Numbered from the stretch's first letter, positions 48,482 to 62,056 are shown. The stretch: DNA of 64,000 nt from Synaphobranchus kaupii (GCA_029718625.1 CM056385.1:26484273-26548272), one strand, 5' to 3'. The notes: generated by a model not told the origin, from the sequence alone. Program-made: numbers and translations.

Positions 48482-51400
48482 GCAGTAGCCTATAGGTCAA
48501 TCACTTCCTGCAGACTTTAGAAGCGACTCGTGGCTAATTCTAAAAGGAAGAACAGCATAATAGGACTGCAAGATAACTTAAGCATGAGGAAAAAAATGTT
48601 CTGCCAACACTACAGTAGCTGTCTGCATGTCTAAATAGGTTCACAATCCACGGTGCACTTTAATCACAAAAACACACAAATCAATATTGTACTGCAGCAC
48701 AAAATGTCACTCCTGTTTTAACGAGTTCAAATGAATCGGTCTGTCTTGGTTCCGGTTCACATCGGCAGAAGAGAAATAAACACCCGATAAGGGCGTCACA
48801 ATAAGGCCAGTGATTTAAACACAAAGAGACCAATCGGGCTCCGTTTGGGAAAATGCATGCGTTTATTATTGTACTTCATGGAACAGTCATTTTCGCTCTC
48901 TCCACGGCACTCGAAAACCACTGGCAGAACAGTGTAAACAAATGCTTTCGCTATTCAGAGCTAATCGTCCCACGCAGACCTTTTCAAACTCATCAAGAGA
49001 AGGCTGAAAAAATACTGAAATAATAAGAGATCAATATAAAAGGTATTGAGTATATTTTATGTTAAAATATGCACTTTATAATGCAATCACTGTTTTATTA
49101 TAGCCTAATAGTAGGTGTCACTTACGTATGTTCTCCTTCATAAGCATAAGGCTGTAATTGGACACACATTTCGATGGTTAGTTCAGCTTGAAGTGGTTTC
49201 CAAACTGTAGCCTACTCAAACTATTTTTCACTGGTTCAGACTTCTTATGGGTATGGGACGCAGGGGTTTACGCAGCCTTAACACGATAGGGGGAGGATTG
49301 AGTAATCTGACTGTGAAATATATGACCTATGCTATTCGCTATCAAACCGGTCGACAGGTTCATGTATTAGCTATTAATAATTAATGTTGCCAGGCAGGTA
49401 TTAGCAATGAAAACGAACAAGAAGATTTTTAATCTTCCGAAATATAGCTGCGACGCCTTCTTTAGTATTGTTTTCCATACTAGACAAAATATTAGAAACA
49501 TCAAATAATGGAAACATATTGGTAAGTTAATTGTAATTGTATGTTTCAATGGTTATTTTACTGGCCTCATATTATAGACTACATCCAATGAACAGCTTCC
49601 ATCAGGACAAAATAGATTTTAATGGTAACCATGGTGCAATATCATATCTCATTCAAATTTAGTGGTTTCCCTGAATACCTCCTATTGAAACATAATGCTT
49701 TAATTATACACATTCTATTCTACCTCTTCTATCAGCCGCCATATTTGTGAGTGTCATTTCCAGCCTATCACAGAATACAAAATGTGTTCAAATAACCCGC
49801 CTTCCCTTCAAAAGGGAATGTCCTCTCTCATTTGTTAGCTGCACTTTGGTGGACCTCAACACTCAAAAGCAACTGGACATACAGCATTTTTGATGCCCAT
49901 ATTGAGATGGGATGTTAGTCTGATGTCTCATCTCAGACCTGAACCACTCCGTGCAGCACAAGGCGCCATCTTGGATTTTACTCAGTCCAGAAAAAAGAGC
50001 TGCTTTCCAGCTCATCACCACCGTAATTGCAAACTGGTTTTTCAACTAGGTTGCCAGTCTGACAAATTAGACCCACCCCATTTTCAATGAGCAATTTTGG
50101 CAATAAGGCAATCATATGGTATACATGGATGAAATTCACATTTTAAAAATATCAAAGGACACACCTGTTATTTTAGAATTCACTTTATACTGTTATTATA
50201 CTTACAGTACAGTACAGTCCTCAAATGAGGAATTGTTATCAGAACTGGAGAAAAAGGCCATGCTTCATAGTTATACCACATAGCACATACTACAGCACCA
50301 GTGCCTGGTTAAAGGACGGGTTATGATGTTCTCTGCCACAAACCTGGCATCCAAATCCCAACATTAAAAAAAAATGCTTATCTGTTATGAACCTGACCAA
50401 CGTTTGACCCATATTTTCGTCTATAAAAAAAACATTTAAGATGCACCAGAAGTTTTAAAAAACAATGCTGAAAATGGTTTTGCACTTTAAATTGTGTCCG
50501 TCTATCAGTTCTCATTGCTGCAAGCTCCACTATCTATTTTGCAGAACGCAGACGAGCACATACTCTACTCTGAAGCACATGTCAGCCACTGCTTCTCATC
50601 ACACCAGTTAGCCAGTCTCACACAGACATGAGTCGGAGGAAGACACTTCATGTGCAACTCAAAAGTCAGGCTTGCAAGAACCCAATCAACCTGCAGGGGT
50701 CACCAGTCTGCGATGAGACACTGTCATCCCCACTTAATGAAACCCTCCCATAGGAAAACCCCTGGGCAACACTAGAGCCAATTGTGTGTCGCCCTCCAGG
50801 GCTGCAGTGGAAATCCTGAATATATGTAGCGGGCACTGAATTATTTGGCCCTGGGGTCCCTATGACATTTATAAAATATGCAAAGCAACTTCATCCCAGG
50901 AAATACTGGAAGAGATCTGGACCAATGAGCTCACAGAGGAGGGTTTAACCCCCAAACTGAAGGCACTGCTGTTGATGTCCTGGTACCCATAAATGAACCC
51001 ACTGTTTTGCCATCACCTTCATACCGGCTGTCCTCCTTGAAACACATACAGATGGAGGACTTTGCCCAGAGATAAACCTCAAGATCTGAATGCCCTGAAA
51101 CCTTTTCAGCTCCTTTAAGATAAGTTACTAAATACGGCACCCAAACACATTGCCCTTGTGACCTAGTTAAGCTTACACTGTATTATAGCCTAAAGCTGAT
51201 TAAAAACTGTGGCACCCCTGCGCCTGATGCTTCACAAGAGAACTCAGGGGTTGGCGCTGAGTTCGGACCAGGTTTCCAGTTTCCATTGCCATAAATCTGA
51301 AACGTGATGCCTCCTTTAACAATATGTGTTCTGTTCGCCCTCCGTTGCTGACGCACTGCGCCTCCCCGGTACGATTACTCTCAGCTGCGGTGGCGCTGCT

Positions 51401-53750
51401 AACAGTGAGCCTGTCTCTGTGTAGCATTCAGCCACTGCATCTGCAGAGTCACAAAGATCCACCTTTAACAGAAAACGACTGTGGGGCACAATCCATCGAA
51501 AGCACAGGCTATGAGGTGAACTTTGGTCCTTTTGCTCCGAGCTCTGAAGTGACATGTACAGTGTATCTATCACAGTAAAATGAATGCATGAGATATCATG
51601 TTTCTCTCTTCGTCGAGAGCCATTTTGCCAGGCATAACGAGCGCCTACGACAGTACTGGGTCTTAAATGTTTGGCCGATGACACCGTTAGAAGACATGAC
51701 TAACTCTTTTAATACGTTTCTTCCACAGCTGTGGAACACTGTCAACACACAGTAATAATTGGCTGGATGACTGAAAAAATAATCACACCCATTATTCTTT
51801 CTTTTTTTATTATTTAAGAACAGATTTGCACTCTGAAAAGCAATAAATGAACCAAAAATGTGAGGGTTAAATCGTTATAGTATCATTGACTCTACACAGC
51901 AGTAAGTTTGTTGCACGTCGAAACAACCACTTTAAAAAAATTTGAGGTCACGATATATACCTGGGATTTATTCAGAGGCACTGTGACTCAATGAACATGT
52001 TAAATACATGTGTTTTTTATTACTTGATAAAGGGGGAATAGTAACTAGCGTGTGAAAATCCTTTAAATCCTGTCAATATTTCTGGATCGCAGACAAAACC
52101 CTTGTTATAACTGCTATTCCCTCAGGTGACATACCTGTAGCCTGATTGGCTCTCCCAGGCTATGTTATTTTGGATAAATGCTGGGCAGAAGCAGCACAGA
52201 TTCAATTATCTTTATATGACCGGGATAGTCCATCCAACACCCCAAGTCTCACAGTTTGTCAAATCCACACGCTATAAAAATCTGTGAATATGTGTAACAG
52301 ATGTGCAGCAATGTCTGAAAGGGCCCCCTAACTCAGAAACAAGACTCCTCTACTAAGAACCCAGGCCACCCTGGTATCTCCCTCACTACTAAGAGTACTG
52401 TCCTTGCCCACACGCATGTACTGGCCCACGAGACTGCTCCACCAAGCAGGCAGACATTTTAGCAGCATTACCAAGAGCTTGTGTTCCGCACACCGTCGGC
52501 GCAGATCGAGCCAACCAGCAGCTCACACACATAACAAAAAGAAGCGCAAAAAAACAGTGGTCTGGTGTCCAGTCCCTAATGGGGAGAGTGAGGCTTCATG
52601 TGCCCTGCAAGGTGGAGCTAGGCATGCTGCCACTCAATAGCTCATGAACCAATCAAAAGACATCACTTTCCAGGCAAGAGCCCTTAGATTAGACTGTCAG
52701 ATCAACGAGTTACTGAAAACTTGATACTTCCTAACTTTATCTCTGAAGTTCATAAACTATAGTACTCAACAGTACAAGTAGAACAGGAGGCGGCCATTAA
52801 TTCTCACTTTACCATTTCCAACTTTCAATGGGATGTGAAAAACCGGTAGCTTTAGAGAACCAGAGCATTCAGCTCTCTGTGAACATACAGGCTTCATTAG
52901 AGTGCAATATCCCTGATGTTTACGGAATGACACAAAACAAAAAACAGCTCAGTGTACACAAAACCTGAAAACACAACAGACGCTTTCCTTTCAAAACCTC
53001 TTTGCCTCAAAGATGTATTAATTTTCTTTGTTCTCGAACCTCCATGCTCTTGTAAAGGCCTCGGAGACTGGGTTTACTATGCCTACGCACAGCACGGAAC
53101 CCAATCAGGGCAGAGGGCAGCTGGAGAAAGCAGTTTACTCACTTTCTTGGGTGGACCGTGCACCCCAGAACAAGGTCCACCCCCATGTTGAACAGTGAGA
53201 CATCCCGCCGGGCTCCGCTGTGAAGTAATGGGAAATGACCCACCGTGCATCACTGCGTTAAGATCCACCCGTCAAAACGCCAAAGGGATTTGGTGTCGCT
53301 GGAGAGCATATGTTGAGCTTGCAGGCACCAGACAGACGGTGGAAGTGGGTAGAATGGGGGGTGTGGGGGGATTGTGAAGTTTAAACTGGAATGAATGGGG
53401 CCCTGGGGTCATTCCAGAACAGAGTAATTCAGCGGCCACACAGTGGGAGGGCAGAGAAACCATCTGAAGCTCTCTGGAGGAGTGTAGTGTGTGCGTAAAA
53501 GTGCTTGCAATGCATTAAGAGATCATTCACAGCCTTGTTACCACTCTCTGTTTCATGATTTAACATTAGACACATACAGTACATCTCGCTCTCCTGTTAG
53601 GGTTGTGAAATTATTAGATTTTTTTACTTTTTTTTGAAAGGTCTTCTTGTGAATCCACACCGAGCAAGGTTTACAGCAGGAAAATTATAGGCCACCCAAA
53701 ATGGCTCGTACTTCACTGGAGAGTGACCAAGGAAAGCTCAGATTTATGCC
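48482..53750. other. intergenic, no gene recognised
   Basis: Several frames of 60-120 codons (for example 51316-51684) have no recognisable family. No splice-linked set of exons was found. Confidence 0.4.
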
Positions 53751-53754
53751 ACTA

Positions 53755-53790
<36 letters not shown>

Positions 53791-53795
53791 GGGGA
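53755..53795. repeat. TC microsatellite between C-run and G-run
   Basis: Six C, about 14 TC units, then six G and AGGGGG. The flanking runs are complementary. Confidence 0.9.
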
Positions 53796-55020
53796 GGGGG
53801 AGAATATAGTCTGTATGGGTCTGCAAGTCTCCCAAAAATTATGAAATTTCATTTGGCTCAGATGCTGCTGGCCATTTCTGTGAATCGGGTGCGGTTTTTG
53901 TCTGACGTCAGGGACATTTCCCCGCTCGGAGAGGGGTGGGGGTGGAGTTGGACCTCAACCCTGAAATAATTATTCCTTAAAAACACACTTTTCTTTCCAT
54001 AAATGTGTTACCCCTTTGTTTGTCTGTGATGTCACTCGACTGCTTGTGCACATTCAGGGAGGGAACTCCTCATCAGAACGATTAGTTGTTTTTAGGGGGG
54101 AAATCTAATTTGTTCCAGTCTCTATAAAATATATTTGAGAAGGAATCCACATCGCGTTTGATCGGCCAGTGAGTTAAAACAGTGTGTGTGTGTGTGCAGT
54201 ATAACATATGCACAGCACTGCGAAAGGTAAATGGATAAGGCTATTGCAACTTTGCAAGACTCCTGGGGAATATCAAAATGCACCGTCACCATCTAGTGGA
54301 GATCCACATTTTCTTTTAAATCCTGTTTTATTGAATAAATGCTATAGTCTGGATTCCACTCCTTATTTATCAGGATGTAGACACCACTTAAGAGTCTATT
54401 GTTGCATGTTCCGTCATCATCAAGTGTGACTTGGAAATACAAGGTATCCCATATAAACTAGATACACTGTATTTGTTAGTTGGAATTTAAGAATGTATGC
54501 GGAAATGTCTCAAGGCTCCAAGCCCATTATCAGCAATGAAAAAGACATAGTAAGCAAGGACACAGAAAACACCTTTCTGTTACAAAATACAAGCAGATGG
54601 CACAGGATAGATAACAGCCTGAGGAAATAAATATTTTCTGCTCTAGAACCTTAAAAATTTTAAAGCAGGCAAATACTGCCGCTTGGTAAAATATAGCCTA
54701 TGCCATTCATACTCTTTTGATACCAGATCTGTGGAAATAAAAATAACGAATCACAACGTTAGCAGCGATAAGCCACTCATGACAAGATCACGACTGACAG
54801 TTCTGTGTACATGTAGTTATTGAGGAAGAGTTGTACATGGGATAGTTAAGTGTAGTTTGGTATAAAGTGAAAAGCTATATGCATAGTGAGGTATCTTGTG
54901 GCTATTGAGGTCTATAGGGGGTAGCAAGTTCACAATGTTAGCAGCTATTAGCCCATTACAAAGCCAGTCATAAGATAATTTACTTATATGACCACAATCA
55001 TTTGAAAGAAACAGCTAATT
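53796..55020. other. intergenic, no gene recognised
   Basis: No supported feature. Confidence 0.4.
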
Positions 55021-56256
55021 ATTTATTCAGCCAAGTACAAAAAAAAACCCCACTATATTGTGGCAATTTTATGTTTGGGGTACACCTCTGATATTTTGAA
55101 CACAAATTAATAAGGACTAAAAGATTTTCTACATACCCAACTGAATTTCTAGGATTTTACCATTGACGTGCAGCAGGCCCAAGTGAACTGAACTGATTAC
55201 TTTAGAAAATTACCCAAAACTGCAACAATTTAGCCTTTCAACAGCCATTATTCAAAACGAAGAGCCAGGTACTACCTGGTTTTACTGTTGGACATATTCT
55301 TCCAACAATATTGAGTTTAACATCATAACTTATTCTAGGATAGCAATTCAGACAATTTGCTTGAATGCTGTTTTTAGCAATGAGTTTATTTAGAGGTAAA
55401 TCAATGAATGAATGAAACACACATACACAGGCATAACTCAACCTGTGCACTCGACCAATTTAAACCTGACAATTATTGAATAATTCAAGTTAGACAACTT
55501 TGGTGACTTTGGATATTGTACTGAACTCTTCAAACTACACTGCAGTGCCTACATGTCGCATTCATAAAACCTCTAAGCTGTACAGACTCTCAAAGAGCAA
55601 CATGGGAATACTAGGATACTCAATCCATTTATAACACAAACCACTGAACCATTGACCATATGACTGTACAAACTGCCCTATCAAATAGTGAGCTTGAGTC
55701 CTGTGATCTTGGGGCGTGCAGAGAGGAAAATGGAACACTGTAAGAAAAAACAACAGAGACTTCTTAATACGACACAGAAAATAAGGAAGGAAACTATGGA
55801 GGACCAAACGTGTTGGGGATTGTTACCGCGATCGTGGGAAAGTGGCAACATGGTCGCGCGCGTGCTCGCTCATGCCGCAGGAATGTCACGCAACCGAGAG
55901 ATGGGTGGAGACAACAAAAGAAACAAAAGTATTACAATTATATATGAAGGCAGACTGAGATGGGGGGAGTTTAAAACAAGGGCTAAAAAAATAAAGCTGC
56001 ACTTACACATGTTTTTAACTGTACTACACAATATCTATATTGTCATTAAGTATGGGAAGTGGGCACTGGGCTGAGAGCAATTGCAGGAATTAAATTGGAA
56101 TATTTCTGTCTCCTTAAAGAAGGTTGGGGGTTGGGGGTGGGGGGGGGTATGAAACGGAGGATGATCTGGATCTCTTTTCTGAGGAAGAGTGTAGGCCAGC
56201 TCCAAGCTCGGCGGAATTCATAGGGATTTTTTTTTGAATGAGCTGGGGTCTCTTCC
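55021..56256 (-). other. kiaa1191: probable kiaa1191 3' UTR
   Basis: Sequence after the stop; minus-strand AATAAA signals (TTTATT on plus) occur near 55022-55027 and 55386-55391. The first G-rich tract (56126-56148 on plus) would be C-rich in the mRNA. The end is inferred. Confidence 0.35.
56126..56148. repeat. G-rich run near kiaa1191 stop
   Basis: Runs of five or more G separated by TT and T. The kiaa1191 transcript would carry the C-rich complement. Confidence 0.8.
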
Positions 56257-56465
56257 TCAGAAGCCGGAGGGGGTGAGCACGTTCATGTCCCGGGGTCTGA
56301 GTTTGTGTTGGCGAGGCGAGTGCCGCTTGCCCTCCATTACTGGGATTTCCATTTTGGGGGCCTTGAGGTTGGCAGGGTCCTCGACCAGGCGCGTGCCCTG
56401 AGCCTTCATCACCTCCATAGGGGTGGGCTTCTGCGCCCCCTTGTAGGCCTGCAGAGCAAAGCCAC
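56257..56465 (-). CDS. kiaa1191: kiaa1191 terminal coding exon
   Basis: It encodes GFALQAYKGAQKPTPMEVMK to LRPRDMNVLTPSGF and stop TGA at 56257-56259. Acceptor TCTCTTTAG. This is the best conserved part of the family. Confidence 0.95.
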
Positions 56466-59400
56466 CTAAAGAGAGATCAGGGGGGCGGAGTCACAGATGG
56501 TTGGGGTGGGAGAAGAACAGGAAGTCAGGGGCCGGTTAAATATGGCAGGAGGCGGAGCCAGAGAGTGGAGGGCAGAGCCACTCTCCACATCACAGTAGGG
56601 CTGTGTCCGAATCAGAGCCCTATCTACTGCGTCCTGTCTCCTGCATACTAGCAGCTGTATACTGTTTACTGTGTGCTGTTTACTACGCAATGTGCAGTAT
56701 GCAAAAAAAATATCCTCCGTACTATTTTCCAACCGTGCTGTGGAAGTGTAAGCGGTCCTAAGACGTCCCACCCTTGCGCGGCCATGTCACATGTTGTTTT
56801 TGTTGTTAATGTAGGAAATCGACAGCGAAGCTGTGCCACATTCTTAAAATGAAGCCGTGCGTCATATTTGTTCGACCAAAATGTTTGCGCACTTCTTGAA
56901 AAGTATGCTCCCGAATATATTCAGCAAAACCCAGGAAGTATGTATATCATACGGGGGTTTTAAGTATACTACATTTAAAGAAAATGTTGCTTACTTAACT
57001 ACTTTCTCGTCCAGTCTACTCAACAAGTATACTCAATAGTATGGAAGGGTGCTGATTCGGACACAGCCAAGGTCACATAATAGCATAGTAAATGGATGGG
57101 ACACTCCTACATGGCTGCATGTTGGCACATTTTCAACATCATAAATAAATAAATGCAGAATGAAAAACTATTTTGCCATGTTTACCTGCTGTGGCGGGGC
57201 CTGTACCTGGGTCCGTGGCGGACTTCTGTACGACGGGGCGGGGTCCGAATGCGCTCCAGCGCTCCGCGGCTCCCGCTACCTCGCTGTTGGCCGGCTCCAT
57301 TGCGAGCGGAACAGTACTGATCTCGGAGCCGGTGAGGGAGGCCACCGAACCCTGGCTGAACCATCCTCTGCCACACACGTGCACACATACAGTCAGGTTT
57401 TAGCGCTTCAGCACGACTACGACAATTCAGAGCGTTACCCAGTGCTAACGAATACAGCTTGCCTGTTTGAACATGCGCTCCGGTGAACCGCCCTCCCTAT
57501 GTTTTTTGAATATGATAATCCAGTATCATATTCAAATAACACAGAAAATAAATCTTACACAGATATGACTAGGGCTGTGCCAGTAACAGAATTTGCATAC
57601 TCGGCTAACCTTTTCCTTTGCCGTTTTCACCTGCTTCAATTTTTATTTGGAAAATTAGAATGCAAAGTTTTGCACACATTCATCACTTTTTTAATTACAC
57701 ATAGATTACTTGCCATTATTATCATTGTAAACAACAATGTTCTGCTAACTTGCCATACAGGTGATTAATAAAACTATAAAACCAAATAAAACTACAGAAG
57801 TAAACGGTCAATAAAACAGCAGGCTCTGCCATTTAAAAACTTGCCATACAGGCATTTAAGAAGCATCTGTTATCACTGTTGACAGAGGCCGTCAAACATC
57901 AACTGACAATCTTTACCCCAGCGCATTCCACAATCTGTATACATTGTCGCACTTTGTTTCTCCCAGCATTTGGCAATATGGTTAAAATGCTGAGATTAAC
58001 ACAAATCACACTGTAGGCTACGTTAAGGATGACAGTCCAAATCTGCTGAAAAAATCACGGAAAGTACTAAAACGGGGGAAATTGCAAAAAACAAAGAATG
58101 TTACGGAACTGCCAAAAAAAATGGCAAAAATCACTAATCTGTGAGACCCTCGACTTCCATGCCAAATACCCAGCCTTAAACATACATGCCTGCTGCAACG
58201 CCATACAGCCCCCATGCACTCTCCAAGCGCAACAGAACAGCCGCATTTCTACTTGCTATGATATGGCCTTTGTTGGCCAATGGTTAATTTGTTTTTGCCA
58301 TCATAGGGGCCCATGTTGCCTCGGTTACTTGGTTAACCAATTGCCAGCACAGCCCTAGATATGACCCCGGCTGACCGCAGGGACCTAGCAGATAGTGGCT
58401 AAGCTAACAGGAGTCAGTGTGCGCGTTGTCTTTGTGAGGTTTGAGAGCTACTGAGAGCTAGTGGGGAGGGGTGTAGGGTGATCCGCTGAGCTCGTACTTG
58501 CGTTTCTGTTTCGGCGAAGCTTGGGGGGTATTGCTGGGGGTGGACTGAGTGGATGAGCTTTGCTTTTCCTCCCCGGACTCGCTTTGGACCTTCAGTTTCT
58601 ATGAAAGACACATGGAAGTTCGTTAAGAAGATGTGCTGAACACACCGTGCTGTTCCACGCAAAAAGGTCACAGGCAAGGTAATTTAACTTGCCATTTACT
58701 ACTATGGGATTTTGGTCTTTGCATGTCACCACAGCAGTAACTACACAGCTGTTACCTAAACTGGTGACATTTTTTTAAATAAATGGCAGGGTTGGATATG
58801 GCATATCAAGTTCTTCAAGACAAGATAAATTAAGTTCAGTGAACCATTTGATGCCAGTTGCCAGTAGACTTGGTTATGTTGAAGTTTAAAAAAGTCAGCA
58901 TTCATTGGGTTCATTTGAGTTCAGCTCATTGTGAAATCAGTTCAACAAAGCATTCAGTACTTGAGCGCCATCTGGTGCATACATAGACATGCGCACACAT
59001 CCACGGTACACATGTGGGGGGAAAAAATCATTAGATAAATTTACATTAAATATTTTTTATATCACATTGACAAGTTCCAGACTAAATGCATAACCACCAC
59101 CCTTCCTGCCAGCAGAAATAGACTTGAATGGTTGTCCTACTTTTGGCAGCTCGGAAACCAGTTTGAAGTGCATTGTGGGGCTTCGTGGCATGTAGTAGTC
59201 CTGGACATATTGTCCCGAACAGCTGATTTACATCAAAATGACAACACCAATATTACCGAACATTGCAAGAGAAGACACAGTGGACCACTACTTTATTTTC
59301 ACTGTGGCCTTATTTTCCGAGGACTGCAATGCAGGGTTTTTTGTATTGTTCTTAAAGGTAGTTTCATTGTAAACAACTTGTTCTTGGTTTACATTCAAAT

Positions 59401-61167
59401 TTTCTCCCCAAAAACATTGTATGTGTCCTTGTGGTCTAATAAACATGTTGAATGTATTTCCTACCTCATAAGTCATTCGCAAAGTGTTTTTTTGTTAATG
59501 TTTTGAATGTTACACTGTTGACATCCCGCCGCCATTTTTAAAGCCAGAAACAGCTAAAATGGTGTAAACGTCATGAATGGGCAGTTCCTGCTCATTTGAT
59601 TGACATGGCCAGGCCATGTGGGCAGGCTTCCAGGTAAACTCTTATTTTAGCTTAGGACCGAAACATTCCTCACACAAATAAGCGAACGTGGACGCTTCGA
59701 ACTACGTGAACTATTTTCCTAATATGTATATTAAATATTTATTAGGGGTGTAACGGTACACAAAAGTCACGGTTTGGTACGTACTTCGGTTTTGAAGTCA
59801 CACTTCGGTAACAGAGTGCATAATTACTGCGTCGTGGATCGTCTAGGCTACACTCGGACTCAGATAAGCGTATCTTTTTTTCATTGCATTCAGCTGTTGT
59901 TAGTTAATTGAACAGATTGGAGTCACTCGGTAGCTTAGTTTATTTTGAATTGTTTGCCGTTAGTCCGTAGCTTGCTCGCTGTAATTGGGCCAGCTACCTG
60001 TCTTTTGTGTTGCTAATTAGAACTAGTTGAATTAGAACTCACTCTGAGGTGATGAGCTGCAAACACGCTTAATATAGACACAGGTGAAACTGGTTCCAAC
60101 TAAATTAGCAACACAAAAGACGGGTAGCTGGCCCAACTACAGCGAGCAAGCTACGGACTAACTGCAAACAATTCAAAATAAACTAAGCTACCGAGTGACT
60201 CCAATCTGTTCAATTGACTAACAGCTGAAAGCAATGAAAAAAGATACGCTTATCTGAGTCCGAGTGTAGCCTAGACGATCCACGACGCAGCAATTATACA
60301 CTCTGTTACCGAAGCGTGACTTCAAAACCGAAGTACGTACCGAACCGTGACTTTTGTGTACCGTTACACCCCTAATATTTATATATAAATATTTTCCCAA
60401 AATAAATCAGATACCCTCAATTAAAAAATTTAACAGACATCCAAAAACTCCCCATCCTCTTAGGAGAGGAGAGGACGTGCTGTGACCTGGCAGCATTATA
60501 GCTGCCTGCCATCGTCTTAGGGACAGTGAGTGACAGAGATCATTATAAACCAATTTAAATTTTTTATATTTATTATATTCACTTTATCTATATTCACTTT
60601 TTAATCATCATTATTATCATTTCTATTTCTAATTATTATTATTTTTAATTGTACTTTATTATTTTACATTATTGTTATTTCTAAATCCATAATCAAAAAA
60701 AAGTTATTGTTTTCATGTATGGTTACTGTTCATTCGTTTCTAGTCTTTGCTGTTTTCTATTCTATGTCTTGTCATTCCAATAAAGCGAATTGAATTGAGT
60801 CCACGGTCAGAGAAAATATGTGTGAAACGTCACCACAATGCTCGTGCGTTGTCGTGCGTGTCTGAGAAGAACACGTGATAAGCAATTTTCGGGGAGCCCT
60901 TTTCTCCTACGTGCTCAATATCGCCATCTAGTGTTCTGAAACTACATAGTATACCTTTAAACGAAGGGAAGGATGTAGCTTGTAGCGACTCAGCCATGTG
61001 GTGGTAGCGCGCCAATGCCGTCCCTGCGGGCGTACTCACGTGCAGCGACTCCGCCATGCGGTGATAGCGCGTCTCTTCAGCCGCCAGGCCCTTGTGGGGG
61101 GTGTAGCCCGTGTCCGTCAGCCCTGCCTGCTTTTCAAACTTGCTTTGCATGCTCTCCTGGGTCTGCT
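56257..61167 (-). CDS. kiaa1191: KIAA1191/p33MONOX, 3' part of gene (four coding exons)
   Basis: The family (p33MONOX, about 305 residues in human) is described as a putative NADPH-dependent flavin monooxygenase-like protein linked to neuronal survival; the enzymatic role is weakly supported. Exons at 61040-61167, 58498-58598, 57186-57367 and 56257-56465 join in phase. Visible family signatures in order: AGLTDTGYTPHKGLAAEET; STQSTPSNTPQASPKQK; GWFSQGS; ERWSAFGPRPVVQKS; GFALQAYKGAQKPTPMEVM; KMEIPVMEGKRHSPRQHKL; and the terminal RPRDMNVLTPSGF. The low-complexity Ser/Thr/Pro middle is expected to be disordered. About the first 105-110 codons are not found between 61168 and 64000 and must lie further right, so the feature is partial at its 5' end. 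The gene lies head-to-tail upstream of gfpt2, 28 kb away. Confidence 0.93.
56599..57068. mobile_element. inverted-repeat MITE in the last kiaa1191 intron (470 bp)
   Basis: Ends GGCTGTGTCCGAATCAG and CTGATTCGGACACAGCC are complementary. The interior has several ACTGTGTACTG-like stretches. It fills most of the intron between the last two exons. Confidence 0.8.
57186..57367 (-). CDS. kiaa1191: kiaa1191 internal exon c
   Basis: It encodes GWFSQGSVASLTGSEIST to ERWSAFGPRPVVQKSATDP. Two donors 21 nt apart both keep phase 1: GTAAAC (exon end 57186) and GTACAG (exon end 57207). The shorter form gives a length closer to human; the longer adds seven residues. Confidence 0.88.
57368..58497. other. kiaa1191 intron (57368-58497)
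   Basis: No gene or recognised element. Confidence 0.5.
58498..58598 (-). CDS. kiaa1191: kiaa1191 internal exon b
   Basis: It encodes KLKVQSESGEEKQSSSTQST then PSNTPQASPKQKR. This matches the human KLKLQSGE...AQSTPSTTPHSSPKQR region. Acceptor TTTCATAG, donor AA|GTACGA, ends in phase 2 and completes Lys with the next exon. Confidence 0.92.
59743..60374. mobile_element. hAT-type palindromic element (632 bp)
   Basis: It starts TAGGGGTGTAACGGTACACA and ends with the complement; ATATTTAT flanks both sides (59735-59742 and 60375-60382). Arms pair for nearly 300 bp each. It lies in a kiaa1191 intron. Confidence 0.9.
60978..61010 (-). repeat. kiaa1191: copy of kiaa1191 exon a 3' end in the intron
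   Basis: On the minus strand, CGCTACCACCACATGGCTGA then GTCGCTACAA repeats the last 30 bases of the exon 60 bp downstream. It lacks a GT donor. Confidence 0.85.
61040..61167 (-). CDS. kiaa1191: kiaa1191 internal exon a
   Basis: It encodes QTQESMQSKFEKQAGLTDTG then YTPHKGLAAEETRYHRMAES and LH. Acceptor CCCTCAG, donor GTGAGT, entered in phase 1 and left in phase 0. Its last 10 codons are copied in the following intron at about 60980-61010. Confidence 0.93.
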
Positions 61168-62048
61168 CTGAGGGAACGGGAAAGACGCATCGAAGGCTAA
61201 GAGCAGTGCTATCGTGCTAAATGATGTACCTTCATAGTATGTATGCACTATCAAAGGATGCCACAACATCTGTGTCTCTAGATATTTTTAAGTTGTCACT
61301 TCTGGGCAGCAAACCGATCAAAAACGCGATTCGTGCATTTCTACGGTCGCACAGTCGCATTGTGCAAGAAAAAGGGGAGAATTTTCCTCTTAGGGCAGAG
61401 AGAAACTTCCAGAAAACAGAAAATATGAGCCTGTAAATAAATACTTCTATCATTTCATAGCATATGTTCTATGGTAGGGTGGTGTGGTGATCTGGCAGTC
61501 ACGGGACTACATGACTGATTCCCACATGGCACAGAGCCATTTCACCAGAAAGCACAATATATTTACCCTCAACTGCTTCAGTAAACCAGAGCTGAGCATG
61601 TTGCTTCCAAAACTGTGGGCTAGGACCGTTTCAAATTACCACATGTGAATGACATCCTTACCACCAGGGTTTTCACCTGTAAAGACATTTCTCCCTGTAT
61701 AAGGCTGCAGCAGCTTTGATCTCAAAATGATGATTATTCTGTTTCTGGTATAACATTTTACAGGGATTTTTATAGTTTACCAATTGACTCTTTGTTAAGC
61801 ACAGCCCAAAGTGCCATCGTCCTTAGTTACTGTTGCCAAGTCCATCAAGCTTTTGCTCCGAGAGGAACTTTCCATTGGAAACAATGCAATGATAAAGAAT
61901 CACACCATTGATAAAGTGGTAAAAAAAGGGAGGTAACATTAAACAAGATCATTCCTTCATTGCTTACCATCTGCCTTGCAAGTAGCTGGCTAGCTAAGTT
62001 AGGTCATTGATTTCATGTAATTTAGCTAAGCTGCTGCTAGAGATTCAA
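61168..62048. other. kiaa1191 intron sequence, no exon found
   Basis: I looked for the preceding exon of the family and did not see it. A degraded SINE-like piece is possible near 61480-61590. Confidence 0.45.
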
Positions 62049-62056
62049 TGATCTAG

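Noticed and set aside
51200..51684. Overlapping frames as an exon cluster
   Set aside because: No splice-consistent set or family motif found.
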